Positions 1 to 8,240 of a stretch of DNA of 64,000 nucleotides are shown here, one piece after another (position 1 is the stretch's first letter; every line of letters begins with the position of its first letter). Origin of the DNA: an uncultured Pseudomonadota bacterium (GTDB lineage Bacteria; Myxococcota_A; UBA796; SXON01); NCBI GenBank assembly GCA_903875225.1, contig CAIQVJ010000058.1, positions 1-64,000 on the forward strand, given 5' to 3'. Made by a program: the position numbers and the translations under genes. The notes beneath the pieces were generated by a model. It ran no database searches and was not told where the DNA came from. It saw only the letters and a list, made by a program, of their open reading frames with translations.

Positions 1-1
1 C

Positions 2-1279
2 GACAAGTCCTTCCGCAAGTTGATCCGGCCGATCCTCGCGTGGCTCGCAGAGCGGTACTCCGAAGAGCTGTCCCGCAACGTGAAGCGCGGGATGCACTCT
101 CAGGCAGAAAAGGGACATTGGCAGTACGGACACGCCCCGTTTGGCTACGCCCTTGAAGCCGGGCGGCTTGTGGTCACGGACGACACGATGGCGGACTTCG
201 AGACCGTCAAGCGGGTCTTCGCCGAGTACCTCGATGGCCGCGACGGCGGGAAGCGCCTCGCCGAGAAGCTGACGCGGGAGGCCGTCAACCCACCCGGTCG
301 GGCCGATCTCCCGCGCGAGCGCCTCGGCGGCACCTGGCACCGCAAGCACATCCAGCAGCTCCTCACCAGCCCGGTCTACGCGGGTCACGTCGTCTACGAC
401 GGCGAGATCGTCGCCCGTGACGCCCACCCCGCCGCCGTCACCGACGACGAGTTCGCTCGGGTCCAGGCCATCCGCAAGCTGCGCGAACACGCCAAGAGCG
501 AGGGCAGCAACGGCCACAATCCGATCCGGCTCGGCGAACGCGGGCTGTTCACGCCCTGGATGCGCTGCGGATCGTGCGGAGGGCGCATCTGCGTCACCGT
601 GGGGGGGCGCTCAGGAAAGGCCGACTACTACTACTACGTCTGCGCGACGCGGCAGGACAACCGGGAGAACTGCGCGGGCCTGACCGTCCGTGTAGACGTG
701 ATGGACCCGGGCCTTCTGGAGTACATCGCCAGCGAGGTACTCACCCCGGAGAACGTGCGGGGAATGATTGCCCGTTCGGTGGTCGCGCTCGCTGACGCAC
801 CCGACTCCATCGCGGACGACCGCGCCGCGTTGGAGGCCACCATCGCGGAGCTGGACCGCAAGATCCGCATGGTCGGGCAGTCCGTGATCGACGGCGTCTT
901 TGCTCCCTCCGACGCGAAGGCACTGAACGCCCCGCTGATCGCCCAACGGGAGACCGCCCAACTCAAGCTGGCGTCGATGCCGCAGCGCCGGGAGCTGCCC
1001 GCTGTCGAGAAGCTCGACCCCGAGAAGTTCCGGGCTGGCGTGCTCCAGGCCTGGACCGACAAGCCCATCGACCTACGCCGGGAGGCCCTCGACCGGCTGC
1101 TCGAACGGATCACGCTGGATGAGGGCGGGGTCCACGTTCAGTACGCGGTGAAGGACGAGCCCCCGTTTCGTCACCAAGCACCTGCAGGCCCGCCAAAGGG
1201 GTCATCGGCGCGCTATCGGGTGAGGGTTGAGGCGGAGGGGGTGAGAAGGCCGAGGGTGCGCGCGACGGCAGCATCGTAG
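2..1279 (+). CDS. Large serine recombinase, 5' end outside the window
   Basis: The frame is open from the first bases and matches the middle and C-terminal part of the complete recombinase at 23312-24991 (shared stretch SFRKLIRPILAWLAERYSEE), so the N-terminal catalytic domain lies left of the window. Visible parts are the Recombinase (PF07508-type) domain with AEKGHWQYGHAPFGYA, a zinc beta-ribbon (MRCGSCGG, then YYVCATRQDNRENCAG), and a coiled coil. Such proteins integrate and excise mobile elements at att sites. The last 30 or so residues, after GPPK, do not resemble the other copy. An 11-bp sequence shared with the right copy (1187-1197) lies just before this divergent tail, so the tail is probably read from the left end of a neighbouring inserted element. 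Confidence 0.88.
   Translation, partial: DKSFRKLIRPILAWLAERYSEELSRNVKRGMHSQAEKGHWQYGHAPFGYALEAGRLVVTDDTMADFETVKRVFAEYLDGRDGGKRLAEKLTREAVNPPGRADLPRERLGGTWHRKHIQQLLTSPVYAGHVVYDGEIVARDAHPAAVTDDEFARVQAIRKLREHAKSEGSNGHNPIRLGERGLFTPWMRCGSCGGRICVTVGGRSGKADYYYYVCATRQDNRENCAGLTVRVDVMDPGLLEYIASEVLTPENVRGMIARSVVALADAPDSIADDRAALEATIAELDRKIRMVGQSVIDGVFAPSDAKALNAPLIAQRETAQLKLASMPQRRELPAVEKLDPEKFRAGVLQAWTDKPIDLRREALDRLLERITLDEGGVHVQYAVKDEPPFRHQAPAGPPKGSSARYRVRVEAEGVRRPRVRATAAS
1187..1197. other. Candidate attachment-site core (left copy)
   Basis: The sequence GGCCCGCCAAA is found here and at 24878-24888, in the same codon phase (Gly-Pro-Pro) near the 3' end of each recombinase gene. The DNA just upstream differs between the two genes, so the exact match is not simply gene homology. 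It fits the crossover core of a large serine recombinase and would mark the left end of the island. This is inferred; it needs comparison with an uninterrupted relative. Confidence 0.5.
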
Positions 1280-1321
1280 CTCGAAAATCCCCGACGTCGT
1301 CTGGGAAATCGTGACGGCCCA

Positions 1322-2323
1322 ATGGGGTCCCCGTTCCTCGGGGCCCACTCACCGCATGGCAGCAAAGCGGGAGAGCGGCTACTCGGGGCCGTCGAGTGTA
1401 AGCGCAACATGGCCCTGAAGGATCTCGTCGCCGAGGCGAAGCAGCGAATGCAGCGGCAGTGGCCGACCCTGCTGGTTGTCGAGCAGGAGCGCACCCTTTC
1501 TCGAACGCTACCAGGCAGATCCCCCGAGGAGTTGAAGCGGTTCCAGGTTCTACTGGGGCAGGACGTCGACGCCGGCGTTCAGGTCGCGGCCGTGGTGGCG
1601 GAGCACTTCGGCTCGGTCGGGGAGCACGTCGCCATTGGCCGCGACCGGGCCGCACTACTCGCCACCGGCTCGGGGGTGCTCATCAAGAGCGGGAGCGCCT
1701 TCGATCCTCACAACCAGTGGGTCAGCAACGAGCTGCTGGTGACCGGCAACGTGCTCCACGTCTACACCGACCGCCTTGCTGTGCCGCTGTCGGATATTCA
1801 AGCGGCATTCGAATTGTCGGGCTTTCATGCTGTTCTTCGAGATGAAGCGTACTGGCGGGCGCACGACGAGGCCCGCCCGCCGGACCTCTTCATCTGCCAC
1901 GACACCGCCGACAAGGACGGGTTCGTCCGGCCGCTCGTCGAGTCCCTGAACCGCCAACTCGTAAAGGTTTGGTATGACGAGCAGTCCCTCCGGCCGGGCG
2001 AGAGCCTCGTTGATGGCGTCGAAAGGGGGCTGCAGGCCGCCCGGTACGGAATACTTGTGCTGTCTCCAGCCTTCCTGGCGAACAGACGGTGGGCCGCGAG
2101 GGAGTTCCGTAGTCTCGTGACGCGCGACATCGCGGAGGAGCGCCGGATCCTGGTCCCCATTTGGCTCGGCGTAGATCGGGACATGGTCGCGCGGTACTCT
2201 CTCGACTTGGCCGACCGAGTGGCCGTGGTGGTCCGCGAAGGAACGTCGCCCGCCACGGTCTGCGATCAACTCATCCGCACCATGCGCCTCACCGTTCCCG
2301 ATCTTCGACCTCCACCCGAGTAA
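1322..2323 (+). CDS. TIR-domain protein with unknown N-terminal domain
   Basis: The 333-residue protein has a C-terminal TIR domain at about residues 187-310. It opens with DLFICHDTADKDGF and carries RRWAAREF, whose Glu261 is at the position of the NADase catalytic glutamate. TIR domains of this kind cleave or cyclise NAD in antiphage systems. Residues 1-180 are not recognised; an ECK motif occurs at 25-27, followed by a helix and a LLVVEQ strand, which could be a trace of a PD-(D/E)XK-like fold but is weak. The start is uncertain: ATG at 1322 gives the longest form, and ATG at 1409 (MALKDLVAE) is possible. It is the first gene inside the left boundary and converges with the TIR-SLOG gene 30 bases away. 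Confidence 0.8.
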   Translation: MGSPFLGAHSPHGSKAGERLLGAVECKRNMALKDLVAEAKQRMQRQWPTLLVVEQERTLSRTLPGRSPEELKRFQVLLGQDVDAGVQVAAVVAEHFGSVGEHVAIGRDRAALLATGSGVLIKSGSAFDPHNQWVSNELLVTGNVLHVYTDRLAVPLSDIQAAFELSGFHAVLRDEAYWRAHDEARPPDLFICHDTADKDGFVRPLVESLNRQLVKVWYDEQSLRPGESLVDGVERGLQAARYGILVLSPAFLANRRWAAREFRSLVTRDIAEERRILVPIWLGVDRDMVARYSLDLADRVAVVVREGTSPATVCDQLIRTMRLTVPDLRPPPE

Positions 2324-2353
2324 ATCGCTACGCCCGATTGCGAATGGCCGACG

Positions 2354-4537
2354 TCAGGACGGCGACAAAACCGGGAGCGGTCGCGGCAGGGCGGTGAGCC
2401 CGCGCAGCACCAGCTCCAGGATGCGGCGACCGTCGCGGGCGGACAGCAGCTCGCGGTTTTCGTCGTCGTTGAGTCCGTTGTTCAGGGCGGCGGAGAGTCC
2501 ACGCCGCCCGATGTCCACGATTTCGGCGCTTACAGCCTCGCGGGTATCGAATCGCAGTCCGAGGGATGATGCCAGCAGGCGCGCGTCGTCGTACGCCGAC
2601 GCTCCGAGCGAGCGGGCCACCGCCGCCCGCGCGCAATCTTCGGTCAGAACAGGTTCCAGTGCTTCGCGGCCGTGCATGAGAAGCTCTGCCACCACCCTCG
2701 CCGCGCCTCCATAGCCGCCGAGGAGGTACAGCGGTGCGCCGACCCGAAGCGAGCAGAGCGCTTCCTCAAGGAGCCCGGGCAGCCACCCCATGCTCACGAC
2801 GGGGCCGCCGAGGAGGATCCGCGGCCGCGGAGGCGCGTCTGGCCGCGGGTGCGTGCTTCGAACACGCATCTCCCGCAGCCCTAGACCCACCGCGAGCAGG
2901 CGTGGGACGCTGTCGATGGCTGGGAATGCTCCCGGTGCCCACTCTTCGTACACAAGCGTCGCGAGGTCAGGGGTTGGGCCCCGTTCGAGTTCGGCGAGTT
3001 TTCCAAAGAGGTCGAGTTCCTGGTCGCCGTAGGAGAGGTGGAGCGGCCACGGGGGGAAGTTTAGGACGGGAGCGTTCCACGGCAGCGCGAGATCCTGCGC
3101 GAGATCCCCGTAACGCCGGACAATGTCGAACAAGCGGAGGACAAAGTTGGAGGGTCCAGCGGAGGTATAGTTGACCAAGCCCCCGTACACGATCCGAAGC
3201 CCAGCGAGCATCACGCCCAAATGCAGTTTGTCGGTGACGGCGTCGATGTGATGGCCGACGAGGCCAAGCGCCCGGAGGGCGGCGGGGCCGGGAGACGACA
3301 CGCTCACGACCACCTCCCTGACGTTGGGAGGGACACCGGCCCGCACGATGCGACCGAGCGGCGTGACCAGCGTCCGGTCGCGCGACAGTGACGCAAGTAC
3401 GGCGCGCTCCTCGTCGGGAAGCGGCGGGTCCGGGTAGACAAACGTCCGAATGTCCGCCCGATGGGCGAAATCGAGTGCCTCTGGCGCGCTGCCTAGGTGG
3501 ATTGTGTGTTCGTCGGCGGGGGTGCCGAGGGCGCGCCGCTCGAACCGGTCACGCATCGCGGCGAGCACGACCGTGGTGAAGACGCGGAACCTTTCGGCGG
3601 CGGCGGCCTCCAACTCCGCCTTCTTCGGCACCCGAGCCTTGAGCAACACGGGTCCACGCCAGCGCACCCAGGTGGCGTTCCCCACGTAGGGGAAGGCCCG
3701 CGTTGCGGACTCGTGCAGTGCGTCCACGACCACGACGGTGCGCCCGGCGGCCTTCGCGGTCAGGAGTTCACGGCGACACCACGGCCGGCTGCTCCAGGCG
3801 TCCGTCCACACCACAAGGAGCACGTCGGAGGCCCGCACTTCACCCTCAAGGCGAGTGGCGAAGTCCTCGCCGGGACCGATCTTTGCCGAGTCGAAGAAGC
3901 GCTCAACCGCGTGATCCTGGAGCGCCGCAAGCATCTGGTGGACGGGATCGGTTGCGATCGGATTGAGGTCCGCTTTCGCATGGCTGACGAACACCTGGAT
4001 CGGCGCCTGAAGCCGCCCTTCGTCGGCCGGAGGGATCCGGTCGGAGAGCAGGTAAAGCGCCCGGACACCGATGTGCTGGAGGATGGTGTCGAGCGGGCGT
4101 TCCGGTGGAATTCTCCGAATGCTCCGCGTCATCCCGGAGGGCACGACGTCGAAACCTTGCCCGTCGAGCGCGAGCGGCACGACTGAACGCCGGCGGGGGT
4201 CGGCCTCGGCGTCCACGATCGCCTGCGCGAGGTGCGCGCCCCATGCCTCCGCAGATCCTCCTGCCACGCGCCGCGCCATCCGTGCGTCAAGCAGATACAC
4301 GAGGAGCGTCGCATCCGCCCCGGTGGTCCAGCACTCCTCCAACGGGGGCGGGCCTCCATCGGGCAGCGCTCGGCTGAACCAGGTCGGAATGCGAAGCTCC
4401 AGGGTCGCGGGGGCGCCGTAGAGCCGGCGGAGGATCTGCATGGCGAGCGACGCGTCGTCCACCGGGCCCCCCGGCGCCGAGCAGAACGCTGGAGAGTCGG
4501 GATGGCCGAGCACGACGACGTGGAGGGGGATGGGCAT
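2354..4537 (-). CDS. TIR-SLOG fusion protein, probable NAD-cleaving effector
   Basis: The 727-residue protein has three parts. Residues 1-175 are an unassigned alpha/beta domain. Residues 179-297 are a TIR domain beginning IQVFVSHAKAD, with catalytic Glu257 in WCRRELL. Residues 405-625 are a SLOG domain with VVVSVSSPGP, RIVYGGLVNYTSAG and the glycine-rich YLLGGYGGAARV. SLOG domains bind nucleotide-derived signals; in type I Thoeris the SLOG of ThsA senses a cyclic ADP-ribose isomer. Here the sensor is joined to a second TIR, so signal binding may switch on NAD breakdown (inference). The ATG at 4537 follows a GAGGA site and lies 7 bases after the stop of the upstream ThsB-like gene; a longer reading into that gene is rejected. 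Confidence 0.82.
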   Translation of the reverse strand: MPIPLHVVVLGHPDSPAFCSAPGGPVDDASLAMQILRRLYGAPATLELRIPTWFSRALPDGGPPPLEECWTTGADATLLVYLLDARMARRVAGGSAEAWGAHLAQAIVDAEADPRRRSVVPLALDGQGFDVVPSGMTRSIRRIPPERPLDTILQHIGVRALYLLSDRIPPADEGRLQAPIQVFVSHAKADLNPIATDPVHQMLAALQDHAVERFFDSAKIGPGEDFATRLEGEVRASDVLLVVWTDAWSSRPWCRRELLTAKAAGRTVVVVDALHESATRAFPYVGNATWVRWRGPVLLKARVPKKAELEAAAAERFRVFTTVVLAAMRDRFERRALGTPADEHTIHLGSAPEALDFAHRADIRTFVYPDPPLPDEERAVLASLSRDRTLVTPLGRIVRAGVPPNVREVVVSVSSPGPAALRALGLVGHHIDAVTDKLHLGVMLAGLRIVYGGLVNYTSAGPSNFVLRLFDIVRRYGDLAQDLALPWNAPVLNFPPWPLHLSYGDQELDLFGKLAELERGPTPDLATLVYEEWAPGAFPAIDSVPRLLAVGLGLREMRVRSTHPRPDAPPRPRILLGGPVVSMGWLPGLLEEALCSLRVGAPLYLLGGYGGAARVVAELLMHGREALEPVLTEDCARAAVARSLGASAYDDARLLASSLGLRFDTREAVSAEIVDIGRRGLSAALNNGLNDDENRELLSARDGRRILELVLRGLTALPRPLPVLSPS

Positions 4538-4544
4538 TGCGTCC

Positions 4545-5087
4545 TCAGTCCGTCCAGCGCGAGCCGGTACGATTCCGCGCGAAAGACTCTCGCCCGTTGT
4601 TGGGCCACGGGGCGCGGTCCCGCCGGAGGTAGGCGTCGTGGATCCACCCCTGCACCGCGGATGCATCTTCCGACCAGGCGTAGAGCTTCGCGAAGGCGTC
4701 CGCGCCTGCGAGGTTGTCGGCAAGCCGCGGCGGGACGGTGCCCGGGTCGTACACGCCCGGTTGCCGCACGTTCGTCGGCAAGAGGATGCCGAGGAGCCCA
4801 GAGCGTGGGTTGAACTGCGTGTTTCGGAGGGTGGAGCCGATCTCCCAATCGACGTGCTTGCGCTGCCAGGTGTCGCGGCCGATGAGGACGACCGTGACCG
4901 TGGACTCGCGAAGCCACTCGTCGCGGACTTTCTGCCGGATGGTCTCGGTCGCGAGCCCGTCCGCGATGTCGCCGATCCGCACAGACCAGTCCACCAGAAC
5001 GTGCCCGAACTGCTTCGTGAACCGGTCCTTGTACGACTGATCGAGATCGTGGTGGTAGCTGATGAAGACCTTGTGCCGATCGACCAT
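4545..5087 (-). CDS. ThsB-like TIR protein
   Basis: The 180-residue protein matches the Thoeris ThsB TIR-like family (PF08937, formerly DUF1863). It begins KVFISYHHDLDQ, contains TVVLIGRDTWQRKHVDWEI with the expected catalytic Glu82, and continues to GLLGILLP. ThsB proteins make a cyclic ADP-ribose-type signal from NAD when phage is detected. The ATG at 5087 is preceded by GGAGG at good spacing; an in-frame ATG 45 bases further upstream lacks a ribosome site. It is followed after 7 bases by the TIR-SLOG gene, so the pair looks like a signal maker and its effector in one operon. A gene of the opposite strand starts 77 bases away. Confidence 0.84.
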   Translation of the reverse strand: MVDRHKVFISYHHDLDQSYKDRFTKQFGHVLVDWSVRIGDIADGLATETIRQKVRDEWLRESTVTVVLIGRDTWQRKHVDWEIGSTLRNTQFNPRSGLLGILLPTNVRQPGVYDPGTVPPRLADNLAGADAFAKLYAWSEDASAVQGWIHDAYLRRDRAPWPNNGRESFARNRTGSRWTD

Positions 5088-5164
5088 GGAGAGCCTCCCC
5101 GCGCCTTCTATCGCGATGCAGGGCTTCGCCACGTTACATCTACGTTCATCTGAGAGGAGCGCGC
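5088..5164. promoter_or_regulatory. Divergent promoter region of the TIR cluster
   Basis: This 77-base gap separates the start of the ThsB-like/TIR-SLOG operon on the minus strand from the TIR operon on the plus strand. Both transcripts must start in or near it. It holds the two ribosome sites (GGAGG for the minus gene, GAGGAG for the plus gene). I cannot name clear -35/-10 boxes. Confidence 0.4.
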
Positions 5165-5728
5165 GTGCCGACCCGAAATCTCTACCTCACGGGAGGCCGG
5201 TCGATGCGGGCCGGGTCCGGCATCTGCGTATTCCTCTCCCACCGGTCGGCCGACAAGCACATCGCGTATGCCCTCGCCTCGGCGTTCGACGTCTGCGGGA
5301 TCGACTACTACCTCGACGCCAACGACGACTACCTCCAGGCGGCTGCTGCCGAGGGTGACGCCGACCGCGTCGTCCAGGCCATCGAGCGCGGCATCGCCAA
5401 CTCGACCCACCTCCTCGGAATCATCACTCCTGCGACGCGCGGGTCGTGGTGGGTGCCGTTCGAGATTGGGTTTTCGCGCGCCACCGAGCACGCGCTCAAC
5501 GCCCGTTGGCGCAACGGCGACCGCCCGTACGACCGCACCGCCTACCTCGTCGAGCCCAGCGTGCAGGATCTTCCTGAATTCATCAAGATTTCCACCGTCA
5601 TCTCTGATCAGACCGCGTTGCAGCGGTGGTTGCGGGTGCTGTTGCCTGGGTTCGGCGCGCTCCCCGCCGCGCTGCAGGACCCCAAGTTCCTGCCGACCTC
5701 CCGAACCATGATGTTCAAGCCCCGTTAG
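5165..5728 (+). CDS. TIR-domain protein (187 aa)
   Basis: The start is GTG with GAGGAG five bases upstream. A TIR domain fills residues 19-130: ICVFLSHRSADKHIAYALA, then DYYLDANDDYL, LLGIITPATRGSWWVPFEIGF with Glu100 at the catalytic position. This belongs to a different TIR branch from the ThsB-like neighbours. The protein has no membrane segment and no second recognisable domain; the last 60 residues are unassigned. It opens a plus-strand operon with two ThsB-like genes. Its role as an NAD-using signal maker or effector is inferred from family and context. Confidence 0.78.
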   Translation: MPTRNLYLTGGRSMRAGSGICVFLSHRSADKHIAYALASAFDVCGIDYYLDANDDYLQAAAAEGDADRVVQAIERGIANSTHLLGIITPATRGSWWVPFEIGFSRATEHALNARWRNGDRPYDRTAYLVEPSVQDLPEFIKISTVISDQTALQRWLRVLLPGFGALPAALQDPKFLPTSRTMMFKPR

Positions 5729-5796
5729 CCGAAAAGGTCGCACTTCCGCGGTTGCCCCGCTGCCGAGCGCGGCTATCATGATCAGCGGGAGTCCTC

Positions 5797-6360
5797 ATGC
5801 TCGGCTTTTTCTCACTCGCCGTTTTCCTCGTTCAGGCGTTCCGGCACGCGCGCAGCAACCCGGATGCACGGCTCGGCGAGAGCCTTGCCCATGGTGCTGT
5901 ATGGGGAGGTGGCGTTTACGTCGGCGGGCGCGCGCTCCAGGCGGGCGCGGAAAGATACCGGGTGGCGACGAATCCCCGCGTGTTCATGCCCCATCACCAC
6001 GGCCCCGACGGGGAGGCAAAAGAATGGATCGCCCTCGCCGGCGCCACGGGTGACTTCGGCTTCACCTTCCAAGACGTCTCGCCGAGGCGTCGGATCAAGA
6101 CGCAGGACCCATCGCGCATCCGAGCCCATCTCACCCGCGGCGTTCGGAAGGCCGACAAGCTCATGGTCGTGATCGGCGAGGACACGCACCAGCGGCCTTA
6201 CGTGAACCACGAGATCGCGAAGGCGATCGAGGCCCAAAGGCCCATCGTCGCGGTGAAGCTCGCGAAGCGGTTCGCCGTGCCCCCCGCGCTTTACGGGATC
6301 GGGGTGGCATGGGCGAGCCCGCGGCCGGAGTCGATCGCGAAGGCGTTGGAGCGCGTGTGA
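5797..6360 (+). CDS. Membrane-anchored ThsB-like TIR protein
   Basis: The 187-residue protein begins with a hydrophobic segment (LGFFSLAVFLVQAF, residues 2-15) and a glycine-rich hydrophobic patch at 34-45, suggesting membrane attachment. The rest resembles the MTH538/ThsB TIR-like fold: RVFMPHHHGPDGEAKEW, then KLMVVIGEDTHQRPYVNHEI with Glu139 at the catalytic position, then IVAVKLAKRF. The usual FISH/FISY start of strand one is altered to FMPHH. Its stop overlaps the GTG start of the next gene by four bases, so the two products are probably made together. No family with this membrane form is known to me. Confidence 0.68.
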   Translation: MLGFFSLAVFLVQAFRHARSNPDARLGESLAHGAVWGGGVYVGGRALQAGAERYRVATNPRVFMPHHHGPDGEAKEWIALAGATGDFGFTFQDVSPRRRIKTQDPSRIRAHLTRGVRKADKLMVVIGEDTHQRPYVNHEIAKAIEAQRPIVAVKLAKRFAVPPALYGIGVAWASPRPESIAKALERV

Positions 6361-7151
6361 AGTGGGCGGACTACTGCATCTCCAAGTTCGGATGGGAGGG
6401 CACGCAGGAGACGAGAATCGAGAGGCTGGCGGTCCATGACGACCTTGTTGACAAGCTCGGCCAGCCCGTCGAGCGGTCGCGGGCCTGGGTGATCAAGGAG
6501 TTGCAGGCTGGCCGGACTTTCGCCCTCGTGGACAAGAACGAAAAGGGCCTGTGGAGCAACCCTGAGGCTCTTCGGTTGAGCGACGATGGCGGCCTCCACT
6601 ACGCGCGGAAGCTTCCGGTCATCGGACCGGCCACGAAGGTGTTCACGAGCTTCTATCATAAGGATGACGAGGCGAAGCGTCAGAGCTTCGACCACCTGAC
6701 CGCCGACCTCTTCACCAACAAGTCCGTCGGTGATGGCGACATCGATTCGGGCCTCAGCGACGACTACATCAAGCAGCTCATCCAGCGGGGCTACCTCCAC
6801 GACACGACCGTGCTGGTGCTCCTCCTGGGCCCGAACACTCGGCACCGAATGCATGTGGACTGGGAGATCGCGGGCGCCCTGGAATACAGGGTTGGTGACC
6901 GTTACGCGGGGCTCCTGGGCCTGCTCCTGCCTACGCATCCTGACTTCGGAGAGGGGAGAAAGGTCACCTACGCGAGCTTGCCCGCGCGCTTCGCCGCCAA
7001 CTTACGCACCGGCTACGCGGTCGTCGACGACTGGACATCGGATAGACGGCGACTTCAACAACTCGTCCAGACGGCGTTCGACCGCCGCTCCAACACGGAC
7101 AAGATCGAGAACCGAAGCGTCCCACGGATGGTGCGCGACACGGGGCCATAG
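6357..7151 (+). CDS. ThsB-like TIR protein with N-terminal DUF3892-like domain
   Basis: The chosen start is the GTG at 6357, which overlaps the upstream stop in GTGA. This gives 264 residues; an ATG at 6309 would overlap by 52 bases. Residues 2-80 resemble the small DUF3892 beta domain (YCISKFGWEG, then WVIKELQAGRTFALV). Residues 94-200 are a ThsB-type TIR: KVFTSFYHKDDEAKRQSF, TTVLVLLLGPNTRHRMHVDWEI with Glu170 at the catalytic position, and GLLGLLLP. The added N-terminal domain may be a recognition module (inference). It is the last gene of the plus-strand operon, and the following Septu-like genes run the opposite way. Confidence 0.78.
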   Translation: MKWADYCISKFGWEGTQETRIERLAVHDDLVDKLGQPVERSRAWVIKELQAGRTFALVDKNEKGLWSNPEALRLSDDGGLHYARKLPVIGPATKVFTSFYHKDDEAKRQSFDHLTADLFTNKSVGDGDIDSGLSDDYIKQLIQRGYLHDTTVLVLLLGPNTRHRMHVDWEIAGALEYRVGDRYAGLLGLLLPTHPDFGEGRKVTYASLPARFAANLRTGYAVVDDWTSDRRRLQQLVQTAFDRRSNTDKIENRSVPRMVRDTGP

Positions 7152-7286
7152 CACGTCCTCGCCGATCACGCGCCCTGCACCCCCGGCGGTCCCGGTGCCC
7201 GCCTCGCGCCCTGCCCCGGCGCGCTTTGGAGCTCGACCGAACGGAGCGCGCCCCCTGACTGAACACGAGCGCCATGGCGCCTCACC

Positions 7287-8240
7287 TCACGGGTTGGTAA
7301 CCGGAAAGGGCTTCGCAGCGTTGAACAACCACGCAGCGAAGTCCTGAGAGTTAGCGAACGCCCGGGTGATCGCCGTCTCCCAATTCAGGGCCCCCTTGGC
7401 ATCCAACACCGTTTCGGCGTGTCCGGCAAGCCATTTGGACAGGTCGCCTGGCGTGGTCCAATCGCCGGCCGCGACGCGCCGCCGGGTCTCCGATCTTACA
7501 GTCGCAAGTGACTCCTGCGTCGCGCGAAAGCAGTAGCGCTTGTCCAAGTTGAGAAGCCTGAAATGCTCTGACATCACGCTCTCCTGCTCCGGGGCTAACG
7601 CCTTACCTGCCACTGAGTACTCGAACCTCGGGGCGCTTGCCCCCGCGGGAATGTCGATCTTTGCGAGGAGTTCGATCCCGGTGATGAAATGATCGAAGTA
7701 GGGGTGTAGGAATAGGCGGCCTTCCCCGGGCCCAGGCGCTTGGGTCTTCTTCAACCTCGTGTTGCAGGTATCACACGAGGGAACGAGGTTTGTGGCAACG
7801 ATCGCCAACTCGGGCCAAGCCGATCGAGGGAGGTAGTGGTCCACCGGCATTCGATCTCCACCTTCCTGAGCTAGATCGCGCAAGAGTCCGCAGGACGGGC
7901 AGCGGTACACCGTCTCGTGGTGTTCACGCAGACGTTCCATCCACGTCACCGCAGATCCTGCCCGGGAGTCCCAAAGCTCCTCCAATCGTTCCTTCCAGGG
8001 AGACGCCGCCCACTCCGAGGCCTCGCTCGTCATCGAGTTGAATTTTGCGCCCAGATAGGTCTCGAGCGTTGCCTCAAGCTTATTCTCATCGGTGGGGTCC
8101 AGCGCATCTCCCGCCCGCTTCATACGGGCCTTTAGGAGCGTCAAGTAGTGCTTCACCTCGGCTTCAATATGGGCGCTTGTGACGTCCCCCTTGGCGACCT
8201 CTGCGTCCGAGGCAGGGAAGTAGATAGGCAGGATGCGCAT
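7287..8240 (-). CDS. HNH endonuclease, Septu PtuB-like
   Basis: The 317-residue protein has an HNH zinc-nuclease core: CPSC at 114-117, VDHYLPRS with Asp134-His135, NLVP with Asn151, and CDTCN at 156-160. The flanking regions are helical and unassigned. The ATG at 8240 overlaps the ATPase stop in TGATG; a TTG at 8243 is an alternative. The order ATPase then HNH with overlapping ends is that of Septu (PtuA-PtuB) and of the effectors of some retrons. No reverse transcriptase or repeat RNA is visible nearby, so Septu-like is the better call. PtuB cuts nucleic acid under control of its ATPase partner. Confidence 0.78.
   Translation of the reverse strand: MRILPIYFPASDAEVAKGDVTSAHIEAEVKHYLTLLKARMKRAGDALDPTDENKLEATLETYLGAKFNSMTSEASEWAASPWKERLEELWDSRAGSAVTWMERLREHHETVYRCPSCGLLRDLAQEGGDRMPVDHYLPRSAWPELAIVATNLVPSCDTCNTRLKKTQAPGPGEGRLFLHPYFDHFITGIELLAKIDIPAGASAPRFEYSVAGKALAPEQESVMSEHFRLLNLDKRYCFRATQESLATVRSETRRRVAAGDWTTPGDLSKWLAGHAETVLDAKGALNWETAITRAFANSQDFAAWLFNAAKPFPVTNP

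Noticed and set aside
2354..4723. Longer start for the TIR-SLOG gene at 4723
   Set aside because: It would overlap the ThsB-like gene by nearly 180 bases with low-complexity Arg/Pro/Thr sequence; ATG 4537 has a good ribosome site.
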